The notes: generated by a model not told the origin, from the sequence alone. Shown: positions 25,401 to 32,038, numbered from the stretch's first letter. The stretch: 32,963 bases of DNA from Desulforamulus aeronauticus DSM 10349 (GCF_900142375.1 NZ_FRAR01000032.1:1-32963), one strand, 5' to 3'. Made by a program: numbers and translations.

Positions 25401-26280
25401 GAGCGAAATATTGCAAAAAGGCTATGAAATTCCGCAAGCCGGAGAATTGCGCTGGACAGTCGATTATAAGCCGTATGATCTCCCACTACCTGGCAATAAA
25501 CTGGAAGATACCTTACCGCTCGGTATTGATTTGCGTACAAACAGTAGCGGTGTCTTGCTCCTAGGTGGCAATATTACAGCTCATCAATTGATCCTGGATG
25601 CAAAAGGTGACTACACTTTGGGAGTTGAAGTCACGTTAAAAATCGGGGAGAATATCTCCTACGATAACAAAAACCGGGTGTTGACCTTCCACATTCCGGA
25701 CAGCAAGCAAGCCTACCGCTTCAGTTATCTCACCGATATTACCGGTGATCCGGGAACCGTGTCCAATAAAGTGTTGTTATTTGGAGAAGGCTCTCAACAG
25801 GTGGAAGCCAACAAACCTTATGTTATTAGTGCGGCAGACGGAGAGGCCAGCCTGAAGAAGAATGGTTCGATTAACATAACCAAAATAGATGGTACGGGTA
25901 AGGGCCTGGCCGATGCAGAATTCACGATTTTTGCTCTGGACGGCCAGACTGTCATCAAAAGAGGTGTTACCGGCAGTGAGGGTACCCTTAAGCTCAAGGT
26001 TATCCCTGATGGCGACTATGTTCTTAAGGAAACCGTAGCACCAACAGGCTATACGTTAGAAAGTGCCAGCCATACCCTGTCGGTTAAGACCGAGAGCGGC
26101 AAGGTTACCACCTCCATTGACAGCAAGACCGGATCAGACTCCAACATGCTGCAGGTGAAAAACTTCAAGAGTGGCACTGTGGGAAGCCTGATGATTCGCC
26201 GGACACTAGTTCCTATCCCTACAATAATACAAAGGGTGTTCCGGTCGGCACCATCAAAAGTGGGGATAAGATTTACCTAA
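22498..26280 (+). CDS. LPXTG surface adhesin, 5' part (frameshifted)
   Basis: 1260 residues as read, but only the first part of a longer gene. The GTG start follows GGGGAGG. The signal peptide (MLMSLMLVLSLLIQTAIPVTA) is followed by Glu/Thr/Pro-rich tandem repeats (about 65-190) and a series of beta-sandwich adhesin domains of the collagen-binding/SpaA type (KSG...RTIKWTVTV blocks recurring near residues 375, 490, 640). A SpaA-like prealbumin domain follows near residue 1127 (GSINITKIDGTGKGLADAEF, then LKETVAPTGYTLE). After SLMIRR (about 1235) the frame is lost: the last ~25 residues are out of frame, and the next frame continues the domain repeats and the wall anchor. As encoded, the protein would be secreted but not anchored. 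Confidence 0.85.
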   Translation: MGSFRKKSKYRVMLMSLMLVLSLLIQTAIPVTAGYANASDMAQAESGISADAGGTSAGESEGTAAEGTTGSTGEVSQPTEGETAPEAGEVPTGEDETAPAEGTTDSTDEVSQPTEGENSAEVGEVPTDESGTAPTEGTTDPNGEVTSPGEKENPPVAGEVPAGEGEATPDEGTTEESGTITQPEEKEVPQELPPLLVPPLQMLMSGDPDKTSVLTNLVVTVKQGGKEIPEGNILNNTDDVIVEISFGVPVEGDDPTPPNPVQKGDTATFNISNAFTVFLGTNIPLKTDDGILVGHVNFETHPVTKMLVAEVTFDGQDDVFDGTSNTVTGKFRATLKYDNSGAGGSEGDHVITILEKTYTVKVPPAKLDYNVTKSGTVDLDTKSIEWTVTISATKDGENIDLDGYQFFDDLSTVGDYINGSFKVDDVSATPSVNDNKIRHVFLVGSNAPQKITFKTKIPDNWTTSERTVINKAELRDKDDNILKEGQIGVPVTPQWITKSGESSDKGSSGVYDPKNRTITWTITANQYGATLNGVVITDLLKDGLTLKSAGWQAWDGTAWGTATPITPNASGEYALGTINSKILLTIVTNVPDEDQTTGTKTYKNSAQIRWDGLSGSGPGTGDIGVGIGYNAITKSGVLNKSARTIKWTVTVDAKKQPIPDFKVYDLLVYGDKDSGFDITKVTGIPSGINTADLTPQYNQKYVDGSFVGTGLTVTLHPIRQGGEQVADLLEITGLSTADPNTFTFDSLVVNPDIFAGNKTSQVRNTAVLFSANAKLNQASGSVSYNSNMFKEMLKREAMANPAAGVNSLVTTNAAEGFDYFDKSVIFHLSINANGINFSSAENAAGANLGKVTVTDTLPNGWEFAEIIPGADYLIFEGSANGNSGSVRATDTTPDTVPELTADFSGRTATFTFDPLAKPYVILIKAKPNADTLAKYFNDNKTTTETNSLSLQAENWTPGVSVFRDVSIKSEILQKGYEIPQAGELRWTVDYKPYDLPLPGNKLEDTLPLGIDLRTNSSGVLLLGGNITAHQLILDAKGDYTLGVEVTLKIGENISYDNKNRVLTFHIPDSKQAYRFSYLTDITGDPGTVSNKVLLFGEGSQQVEANKPYVISAADGEASLKKNGSINITKIDGTGKGLADAEFTIFALDGQTVIKRGVTGSEGTLKLKVIPDGDYVLKETVAPTGYTLESASHTLSVKTESGKVTTSIDSKTGSDSNMLQVKNFKSGTVGSLMIRRTLVPIPTIIQRVFRSAPSKVGIRFT
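22690..23070 (+). repeat. 105-bp tandem repeats in the adhesin stalk
   Basis: Three full 35-residue units (22690-22794, 22795-22899, 22900-23004) with the core EGTT-x4-EV-x2-P-x-E and GEVP, and a partial fourth. The region is acidic and rich in Glu, Thr, Gly and Pro. Its strong base bias also opens long antisense frames that are not genes. Confidence 0.85.
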
Positions 26281-27758
26281 AGCATGACGAGAGTATCACC
26301 ATCACCGGCTTACCCAAAGACCTGGAGTATAAGGTGACGGAGACGGCCGTTGACTGGTACACTACTGATAGCACAGAGAAAAAGGGTATTATCGCTGCTG
26401 AAGAGACGCAAGAAGCGGAGTTTATAAATACTAAGAATAAACCTGGCAGCTTGATCATCCGCAAAACATTTGTGGGGAACGCCGACAATGCTACCAATAA
26501 GGAATTTGAATTTACCGTAACATTTTTGAAGGCTGATGGTATTACGCCGGATGATACTAGTTCCTATAATTACAATAAGACAAATGGTGAGACCGGCACC
26601 ATCAAAAGTGGGGATAAGATTTACCTAAAGCATGACGAGAGTATCACCATCACCGACTTACCCGAAGGCTTGCAGTATGAGGTGGCGGAGAAGGACTATT
26701 CCGCTGACGGGTACACTACTGCTAGCACAGGGAAAAAGGATACTATCCTTACTGGTCAGCCGCAAACAGCTGTGTTTATAAATACCAATTATAAACCTGG
26801 CAGCTTGACCATCATCAAAACGGTTACAGGTAATGCCGGTGATACCAATAAGAAATTTGAGTTCACCGTAACCTTGAGCGATACCCAAAAAACCTATTCT
26901 TACACCGGGTTCAATGGTGGACCAAGCGGCAGCATCACAGGCAGTGCCATTATTGAGCTTGCAAACGGACAAAGCGTCACCATCGCCGACCTGCCGAAGG
27001 ACATTAGCTATACCGTGACCGAAAAGGATTACGCAAGCGATGGATACACGACCGCTAGCACGGGGGATTCCGGTACGATTGTTACCGGCGAAGGGTGTAT
27101 CGCGGCCTTTACTAATACCCGGAATGTCTCTTCTGGTGGCGGCGGCGGTGAGCCAGTGGAATCCGAGAAACCGGCTCTGACCATTGTCAAGACTGCAGAT
27201 AAGACAACCGCCAAGGTGGGAGAGGTTATCACCTATACCATTAAGGTAACCAATACCGGGAATGTGGTATTAAGGAATGTTACCGTCAAGGATTCCCTGC
27301 TTAGCCTAACCAGGAAAATAGCCATCCTGGATGTTAATGGCGAGGTCACCTTTACCGGCACCTACACGGTAACCGAAGCAGACCAAGAGAAGGGCAAGGT
27401 TACCAATGTTGCCATCGCAGATAGTGACCAAACCGACCCCGAGCAAGACCAAGAGGAAATACCCGTACCGAAGGAACCCCTAGATCCGACAGAACCGGTC
27501 GATCCAACGGAGCCTATTGATCCTACGCTACCGGTAGACCCCAATAATCCTCCGCTGGGTTCCGGCAATGCTTCCGGTGGGGGTGGTACCGGGGATGAAT
27601 TGGTCGACCTTAACGGGAAAACACCCCTAGGCGGCATTAATCCCAACAAACCCGGCGGTGTACTCCCCAAAACTGGTGAAACTAGCAACATCGGCTATTA
27701 TGTAACCGGACTGCTACTGCTAGGACTGGGTCTGGCACTGCGCAAAAGAATGTCATAA
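26199..27758 (+). pseudogene. LPXTG surface adhesin, 3' part with wall anchor
   Basis: The continuation of the adhesin in another frame. There is no ribosome site or signal peptide at its first possible start (GTG 26334), so it is probably not translated alone. It contains the rest of a Cna-B-like repeat (DTSSYPYNNTKG... from 26202), two further repeat units (GSLIIRKTFVGNADN; GSLTIIKTVTGNAGD), a DUF11-like domain (PALTIVKTADKTTAKVGE), a Pro-rich spacer (DPTEPVDPTEPIDPTLPVDP), and a sortase signal LPKTGET, hydrophobic segment and RKRMS tail. Unit 1 is 88 nt shorter than unit 2 between matching points (CGC 26197 to ACTAGT 26205 versus 26460 to 26556), which shifts the frame. The LPKTG signal fits the sortase next door. 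Confidence 0.82.
26246..26655 (+). repeat. identical 62-nt direct repeats in the adhesin B-domains
   Basis: Positions 26246-26307 and 26594-26655 are identical for 62 nt (CGGCACCATCAAAAGTGG... to ...ATCACCATCACCG), 348 nt apart. Flanking repeat sequence is more diverged, suggesting recent gene conversion or slippage between units. Confidence 0.85.
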
Positions 27759-27778
27759 GCCAAAAGTGCTATAATTAG

Positions 27779-27810
27779 AGTAAAGGCAGGGAGATTTCCC
27801 TGCCTTTACT
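27779..27810 (+). terminator. stem-loop between adhesin and sortase
   Basis: A perfect 14-bp stem AGTAAAGGCAGGGA / TCCCTGCCTTTACT with loop GATT, without a long T tract. It may partly terminate transcription, so less sortase than adhesin message would be made. Confidence 0.65.
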
Positions 27811-27836
27811 AAACTATCATAGGTAGGGACGATGGT

Positions 27837-28472
27837 ATGAAAAAAATAATTCCCAGCCTTATTATACTTATAGGCATCGGCCTGCTTTGTTATCCCTGGC
27901 TGGCAGAGCGATACGATACGTATCAACAGCAACGATTGGCCGAGGCATGGCAGAGTTTATCCCTGGCGGAGGACAACCAAGCAACGCCGCCGGCGGACCA
28001 TAGCGAGGCTGATGAAGTCGAGGAGCAGGCACGCAGGGCAGAGGAACTCCAAAGGGAAGAAGCTCTCCAGCGAGAAGTCTATATTAAAAAGAACCTGGAC
28101 GGCATGTTAAAAATCGACAAAATCAATTTAAACCTGCCAATTTTAAGAGGACCTTCGGAAAAAAATCTAAAAATATCGGTGGCCAGTATGACCGGGAAAG
28201 CAGGAGAACAGGGAAACTACGCCATAGCTGGCCATAGAAATCGGACCTATGGTAGAAATTTTAACCGGCTGGATGAAGTTGTAGTTGGCGACACTATAGA
28301 AGTTAACGCTGGACCAAGCCAGTTTACATATACAGTCACAGAAAAGCTCTATGTAAAACCGGAAGAAGTGTGGGTTTTAAACAGTGTTCCAGGGGAGAAG
28401 GAAATAACCTTAATAACCTGTCACCCGATGGTTAAGCCAACCCACAGGTTAATTATCAAAGGAAAACTATAA
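27837..28472 (+). CDS. class D-type sortase
   Basis: A 211-residue membrane-anchored transpeptidase that cleaves LPXTG signals and joins the protein to the cell wall. An N-terminal membrane anchor (residues 3-21, IIPSLIILIGIGLLCYPWL) is followed by a Glu/Gln/Arg-rich helical linker (about 25-82) and the sortase barrel (from DGMLKIDKINLNLPI). The catalytic residues are His133 (AIAGHRN), Cys195 (TLITCHP) and Arg204 (THRLIIKG). It lies directly after the adhesin whose LPKTG signal is its likely substrate. The ATG is preceded by AGGGACG, a moderate ribosome site. The exact class (D versus a neighbour) is by motif only. Confidence 0.93.
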   Translation: MKKIIPSLIILIGIGLLCYPWLAERYDTYQQQRLAEAWQSLSLAEDNQATPPADHSEADEVEEQARRAEELQREEALQREVYIKKNLDGMLKIDKINLNLPILRGPSEKNLKISVASMTGKAGEQGNYAIAGHRNRTYGRNFNRLDEVVVGDTIEVNAGPSQFTYTVTEKLYVKPEEVWVLNSVPGEKEITLITCHPMVKPTHRLIIKGKL

Positions 28473-28482
28473 AAAGAAAGTT

Positions 28483-28525
28483 ACAGAAAGGGAATGTTGA
28501 TTTGCATCAATATTCCTTTTCTGTT
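28483..28525. terminator. bidirectional stem-loop between sortase and transglutaminase-like gene
   Basis: ACAGAAAGGGAAT pairs with ATTCCTTTTCTGT (one G-U) across a 17-nt loop. It overlaps the 3' end of the minus-strand gene and lies between two convergent genes. Confidence 0.65.
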
Positions 28526-29307
28526 ACATATTCTGTTGAATTTTTGATCATAGTGCTGGGCAGATCCTTTTGTACGAAAGCGGCATCGTAGGTGGGATCA
28601 ATGGTCAGCCATTCGTCCCGGTCCTTTACGTAAACCAGATTCCAGGCGTGATAGTTAGGAATGTCATTTTTCCGCCCCATAACCAATTTAGTGGGAACGC
28701 CTACGCTTCTAAGCATAGCTGCCATTAAAGCGGAGTAGTCATAGCAGATACCTTGGGCTGATTGCAATGTTTGTTCTATTGAGGGTACATAGTCGGTGAC
28801 GACAGTGTTGGCCGTAGCATGATCATAGCGGATAGTAGTAACAATATAGTTGTAGATGGCAGTAATTTTTTCGCTGTCATTGGTAGCTTTTTCAGTCAAC
28901 TGCTTCGCTTTTTTAATAGCTTCCATGTCTGGCTGCCAGTTAATAATTTGCGTGGATTGCAGAAAAACTTTATTTTTGTCCGTTAATTTTACAGCCAGCT
29001 TTTCTTTCTTCACAACTCTGTATTGATTCCCTATCACATTTTCCAGAATTGAAACAGTGTACTCTCCATTCCCCAGTTGTAAGGGATATTGGTCACTTGA
29101 TTTAAGGCTATACGTATAGGATTTATCACCCTTGCTAATCATTAACTTGGTTGTAACATCCTTGGCAGGCGTATAGTTTACCTTTACCAGGCCATTTTGC
29201 AAGGCACTTTGATCGATATGGGGGCTTAGGGGTTGCCCTAGGGCTGCTGTCGAGGTTAAGCATAACAGAGTCAGTGAGAAGAAAGCGATTATACATCGTT
29301 TCAACAT
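28507..29307 (-). CDS. secreted transglutaminase-like (papain-fold) protein
   Basis: A 266-residue exported protein. The signal peptide (residues 1-24, CIIAFFSLTLLCLTSTAALG) is followed by a beta-rich region (about 30-115) and a transglutaminase-like core with the full Cys-His-Asp triad: Cys188 in QGICYDYSALMAAML, His220 in YHAWNLVYV and Asp237 in LTIDPTYD. The family includes proteases, peptidases and cross-linking enzymes; activity here is unknown. AAAGGAGAG precedes the ATG and abuts the end of a c-di-GMP-I riboswitch (29322-29400), so expression should respond to c-di-GMP. Its place beside an adhesin and sortase suggests that it processes or cross-links surface proteins. Confidence 0.9.
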   Translation of the reverse strand: MLKRCIIAFFSLTLLCLTSTAALGQPLSPHIDQSALQNGLVKVNYTPAKDVTTKLMISKGDKSYTYSLKSSDQYPLQLGNGEYTVSILENVIGNQYRVVKKEKLAVKLTDKNKVFLQSTQIINWQPDMEAIKKAKQLTEKATNDSEKITAIYNYIVTTIRYDHATANTVVTDYVPSIEQTLQSAQGICYDYSALMAAMLRSVGVPTKLVMGRKNDIPNYHAWNLVYVKDRDEWLTIDPTYDAAFVQKDLPSTMIKNSTEYVTEKEY

Positions 29308-29321
29308 AAAAAACTCTCCTT

Positions 29322-29400
29322 TCGGTAACTGGCTGCCATCTTATGTCTAAGGAAGGCCCTATAGCTTTGCGTCTCTGGCTTTCGCCAGATTTGCCTTTAT
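29322..29400 (-). ncRNA. cyclic di-GMP-I (GEMM) riboswitch
   Basis: On the minus strand the aptamer hallmarks appear in order: GGCAAATC, a hairpin with GAAA tetraloop (CTGGCGAAAGCCAG), GAGACGCAAAGC, then GGGCCT, and a second hairpin arm ending GGCAGCCAGTTACCG. The ribosome site AAAGGAGAG of the transglutaminase-like gene begins at the last aptamer bases, so ligand binding could directly hide or free it. There is no obvious terminator between aptamer and gene, suggesting translational control. The direction (ON or OFF) cannot be read with certainty. Confidence 0.93.
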
Positions 29401-29559
29401 CGTTGAAAAGTCAACAGATAAAAAATATGTATTTCCGCTATTTTATCATGGTTTTTACTGTTCGCATAGAGATGTAAGAAGTATGTAAGCAATTATTTTC
29501 ACCCAAAGCGGGGGTGTACATTGATACGAGATAATGACAAGATTAAACAATTGTTTTGG

Positions 29560-29633
29560 TAATAATTGGTATATATTAGGCATAAACTTAGGTAAGTACG
29601 TCTTTTGTGCCTATGGGCAAGTTCCCATAGGCA
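29560..29633 (+). promoter_or_regulatory. leader of the stalk-domain gene: TATA-like box and perfect hairpin
   Basis: TG-G-TATATA (29567-29575) could be an extended -10 box. Downstream, TGCCTATGGG (29608-29617) and CCCATAGGCA (29624-29633) form a perfect 10-bp hairpin at the start of a long folded leader. The region is shared with the divergent riboswitch-controlled gene. Confidence 0.4.
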
Positions 29634-29659
29634 ATAAGGGCAAACGAAACTTCCACCAG

Positions 29660-29730
29660 CTTGCCTGTGACCTTTAGGTTATGCCCTAGAGGGTACGTCT
29701 AAAGACTCGGTGCAAGCCAAGTTTTACTAA
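29660..29730 (+). ncRNA. candidate structured RNA, copy 1 (leader of stalk-domain gene)
   Basis: A 71-nt element, 61 of whose positions match the 75-nt copy at 30680. The conserved core is AGGTTATGCCCT-NN-AGGGTACG, a hairpin with an asymmetric internal loop, and then a hairpin ACTCGGT-GCAA-GCCAAGT capped by a GCAA (GNRA) tetraloop and followed by TTTT. Most differences between copies are transitions, several of them pair-compatible (C-G to U-G, C/A to U-A). It resembles no riboswitch class I can recall. It ends 16 nt before the start codon at 29746, so it could be a sensor or attenuator. Confidence 0.55.
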
Positions 29731-29745
29731 AAGGGGTGTGGTGTT

Positions 29746-30579
29746 ATGCCTAGGAAAACCATTTTTGTGCTACTGTTGTTGTTTTTGATAGTATTCCCTT
29801 TACCTGCCTATGCGGGGTCAGCTGTTGCGCTGGATGGTAAGGTATTAGATCCTTACGGAGGACTAGTTATCGAGGGAAAATCCATGGTTCCAGTAAGGCC
29901 GATCTTTATGGAGCTAGGCTATCAATTGTCCACTGATATGGGACAGGGGATTGTTCTAGCGAACAAGGGTCAAGAACAAATTGCTATCCATCTGTGGCAG
30001 CCTCAGGTGGTGCAAAATGGTAAGGAGCTTTCAGAAATCGTTATTCCACAACTGGTAGAGGGAAGAACTATGCTTTGGGCAGAGGATCTTAGCCGTTTAC
30101 TGGGACTAACATTGTTACAAGAGTCAAACATGGTATCCTTCTTTACATCTCCCAAAATGACCCAGGAAGGGGTTATCCGGCAGCTTTTTACCGCTGATCG
30201 GATGTATCTGCGGGCAGAATACTACAACAATCAGGAATTTTTGAGCCTAGAACAAATAGCTCCATCTCCCAAGCTCACGACTAAGAGCGACCTGGAACAA
30301 TTGATGGGTAATTATTGGGGTTCTACCCATATTAATAATCTTTGGCAGGCAGGTTCTGAGAACGGAACTTATGTGGGTTTTTTCACGGAAGGATCAATAC
30401 CCTTATCCTATAACAAGGAAGTCATGGTTAAAGAACTTACCCCAACCAGGGCTACTATAGAAGTAACAATGCCTGATTGGGGAGAAGGGGGATTAAGTCA
30501 TTTCTTAAAACTGCTTTATACATTGACCCTTGAAAAAGATGGAAAGTTAGTTGTCACCGATGTTCAGGGAATAGAATAA
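29746..30579 (+). CDS. secreted protein with copper amine oxidase-like N-terminal (stalk) domain
   Basis: A 277-residue exported protein. The signal peptide (residues about 4-23, TIFVLLLLFLIVFPLPAYAG) precedes a Cu_amine_oxidN1-type stalk domain (VALDGKVLDPYGGLVIEGKS, then MVPVRPIFMELGYQLS), a module that in Firmicutes usually mediates cell-wall or peptide contacts and does not imply oxidase activity. The C-terminal half (about 135-277) is a mixed fold that I do not recognise. AAGGGGTG precedes the ATG. Transcription should pass through the structured leader at 29600-29730. Confidence 0.85.
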   Translation: MPRKTIFVLLLLFLIVFPLPAYAGSAVALDGKVLDPYGGLVIEGKSMVPVRPIFMELGYQLSTDMGQGIVLANKGQEQIAIHLWQPQVVQNGKELSEIVIPQLVEGRTMLWAEDLSRLLGLTLLQESNMVSFFTSPKMTQEGVIRQLFTADRMYLRAEYYNNQEFLSLEQIAPSPKLTTKSDLEQLMGNYWGSTHINNLWQAGSENGTYVGFFTEGSIPLSYNKEVMVKELTPTRATIEVTMPDWGEGGLSHFLKLLYTLTLEKDGKLVVTDVQGIE

Positions 30580-30580
30580 C

Positions 30581-30617
30581 AAAGGCCGGAGGTTCCTCAA
30601 GAGAACCTTCGGCCTTT
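30581..30617 (+). terminator. terminator of the stalk-domain gene
   Basis: AAAGGCCGGAGGTTC pairs with GAACCTTCGGCCTTT (a G/T in the middle), followed by ATTT. It directly follows the stop codon. Confidence 0.9.
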
Positions 30618-30679
30618 ATTTACACTTTCAGAAAGTATAAAAATTCTATTGACGAAAGTATAAGAAAAACTAAGGCTTA

Positions 30680-30754
30680 CTTGTCTGTGATCTTTTAGGT
30701 TATGCCCTTCAGGGTACGCCTGCCAAGGACTTGGCGCAAACCAAGTTTTTCTAA
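30680..30754 (+). ncRNA. candidate structured RNA, copy 2
   Basis: The second copy of the element at 29660. The hairpin ACTTGGC-GCAA-ACCAAGT is followed by TTTTTCT, a convincing intrinsic terminator. Unlike copy 1, no plus-strand gene follows at once (the next starts at 30968), so this copy could give a free-standing small RNA. Its 3' end touches the end of a 27-codon minus-strand frame. Confidence 0.5.
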
Positions 30755-30834
30755 TCCCACTTATTGCGCTTGGACCACTTAGAAAGAACGATCCAGCCGA
30801 TTAGCAAAACTACTATGATAATAATCTTCCCCAT
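30751..30834 (-). CDS. very small membrane protein (27 residues)
   Basis: A 27-residue frame, MGKIIIIVVLLIGWIVLSKW and then SKRNKWD: one membrane helix with a basic tail, a typical single-span small protein. GGGGTGAT lies about 6 nt before the ATG. No other function is visible. Its stop overlaps the 3' end of the structured RNA on the other strand. Confidence 0.55.
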   Translation of the reverse strand: MGKIIIIVVLLIGWIVLSKWSKRNKWD

Positions 30835-30967
30835 TTTTTATCACCCCATTAACACTTCTTTATATCGTTAATAAATCCTTTTTAAAAGCGGGGAGAAATA
30901 ATCCTTATGTAATTTTTTATGAAATTTTTAAATGCGGTGATATAATAAACAGCGGAGGAGGGTGGAT

Positions 30968-31123
30968 ATGCGTAAGATTAGGAGAAATTTAGATCGTAAA
31001 ATACTGGATCAAGCAAAAAAAGAAAGTTTTAATCAAGCCAATCAAGGCTTTAAGAAAATCTTACTTGCCATTAGTGGCGGTTTATTGGTTGTTACGGGTA
31101 TTATCTTTTATGCTCAAATGTAA
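30968..31123 (+). CDS. small single-pass membrane protein (51 residues)
   Basis: A 51-residue protein with a basic N-terminal half (MRKIRRNLDRKILDQAKKES) and a C-terminal membrane helix (ILLAISGGLLVVTGIIFYAQ). The ribosome site GGAGGAGGG and its own terminator support it as a real gene. It has no recognised family; the topology suggests a cytoplasmic helix tethered to the membrane. Confidence 0.75.
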   Translation: MRKIRRNLDRKILDQAKKESFNQANQGFKKILLAISGGLLVVTGIIFYAQM

Positions 31124-31127
31124 TCGA

Positions 31128-31151
31128 AGCCCGGCTCTGGCCGGGCTTTTC
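31128..31151 (+). terminator. terminator of the 51-residue gene
   Basis: AGCCCGG (31128-31134) pairs with CCGGGCT (31141-31147), followed by TTTCT. Confidence 0.9.
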
Positions 31152-31156
31152 TAAAT

Positions 31157-31186
31157 AAAAAAAAGCCGCCCCGGAGGCAAGGGCGG
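31157..31186 (-). terminator. second minus-strand terminator
   Basis: On the minus strand CCGCCC / GGGCGG is followed by CTTTTTTTT. It may back up the tRNA terminator at 31281. The interval 31187-31280 shows a GAGGAGGAGG run but no gene. Confidence 0.6.
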
Positions 31187-31280
31187 TGTTGTTAGAGGAG
31201 GAGGCATAAATTTAAAAGACGTTTTTAAATAATGTGCAAAAACCATGGATTTTAGAACCTGAAAAAATGCCCAAAAACAA

Positions 31281-31306
31281 AAGACCAGTGGTTTTCCACT
31301 GGTCTT
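31281..31306 (-). terminator. terminator of the minus-strand tRNA operon
   Basis: A perfect stem AAGACCAGTGG / CCACTGGTCTT with a 4-nt loop is followed on the minus strand by TTGTTTTTGG. It lies 6 nt past tRNA-Asp. Confidence 0.88.
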
Positions 31307-31311
31307 AAAAC

Positions 31312-31388
31312 TGGCGGAGCTGACGGGAGTCGAACCCGCGATCTCCTGCGTGACAGGCAGGCATGTTAGGCCACTACACCACAGCTCC
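31312..31388 (-). tRNA. tRNA-Asp(GTC)
   Basis: The acceptor GGAGCTG/CAGCTCC, anticodon loop CTGTCAC (anticodon GTC) and T-arm GGTTCGACTCC are present, and CCA is encoded. It is the second gene of the minus-strand tRNA pair. Confidence 0.97.
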
Positions 31389-31395
31389 TAATTTA

Positions 31396-31471
<76 letters not shown>

Positions 31472-31492
31472 TCTTCGTGACTGGCAAGAGTA

Positions 31493-31521
31493 ATATTAAC
31501 AAAAATAAAACCTAAAGTCAA
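31493..31521 (-). promoter_or_regulatory. promoter of the minus-strand tRNA operon
   Basis: On the minus strand TTGACT, a 17-nt spacer and TAATAT lie about 22 nt upstream of tRNA-Val. Confidence 0.8.
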
Positions 31522-31831
31522 CAAGTATTTACATATTTTTATTTTCTCAAAACAAAAGATATCCCCAACCGTAATCATCCTACCCCTGAAACTCTCAGTG
31601 ATAAGTATCATGCTACTGAACCAGTGATGTCATAAATGAAGTTACTACAATTAAGGCAATAATTATTATCGATTTACTCAAGTTATATTTTAAGGATATT
31701 ATACTTTTAACATGGTATAAATGATAAAAGTCTGTGAGGGATCTATTTATAAACTGTATAATATTTTCCTGTCAATCGTCAGTAAAAATGTCACTTTAGA
31801 AGTAGGTAACGATGGGTTGATGTATAAATGA
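31522..31831. other. AT-rich interval between the tRNA groups
   Basis: About 310 nt without a gene. Near its right end (about 31771-31797) the sequence CTGTCAATCGTCAG...AAAATGTCAC resembles the terminal sequences of some insertion elements, next to the transposase remnant. Nothing else is recognised. Confidence 0.4.
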
Positions 31832-32038
31832 TCATTTTCCAGTTGAAGCTATGTTATGGAACTCCTTTTTGAGTTTTTTCGGACCCCTCCAAATTCTCCA
31901 GGGGTGGTCGGCAACGGGCTTGCTGGATTGGGCGGAAGCCACTGTTTTCTTTTGTTGGGCACCTTCAGACTTCTGAGTGGGGGTTAATTCCCAGGCTTTG
32001 CCTTGATGCCAAAGAATAAGTTTACCTTCATCGTTTGT
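31832..32038 (-). pseudogene. transposase C-terminal remnant
   Basis: A frame of about 68 codons that begins right after an in-frame stop and has no ribosome site. It reads like the C-terminal end of a DDE/integrase-type transposase: KLILWHQGKAWELTPTQ, a Lys/Gln-rich linker, then PVADHPWRIWRGPKKLKKEF with the HPWR motif typical of such tails. The catalytic part is missing. A relic of an insertion sequence (ISNCY-like by tail motif, tentative) lying between two identical tRNA genes. Confidence 0.5.

Noticed and set aside
26190-26340. Programmed ribosomal frameshift joining the two adhesin parts
   Set aside because: No slippery heptamer or downstream pseudoknot is visible, and the 88-nt length difference between repeat units explains the shift as a deletion.
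29638-29665. GGGCAAACGAAAC as a second c-di-GMP riboswitch on the plus strand
   Set aside because: Only the first few bases resemble GEMM. The GACGCAAAGC core and the second hairpin are missing.
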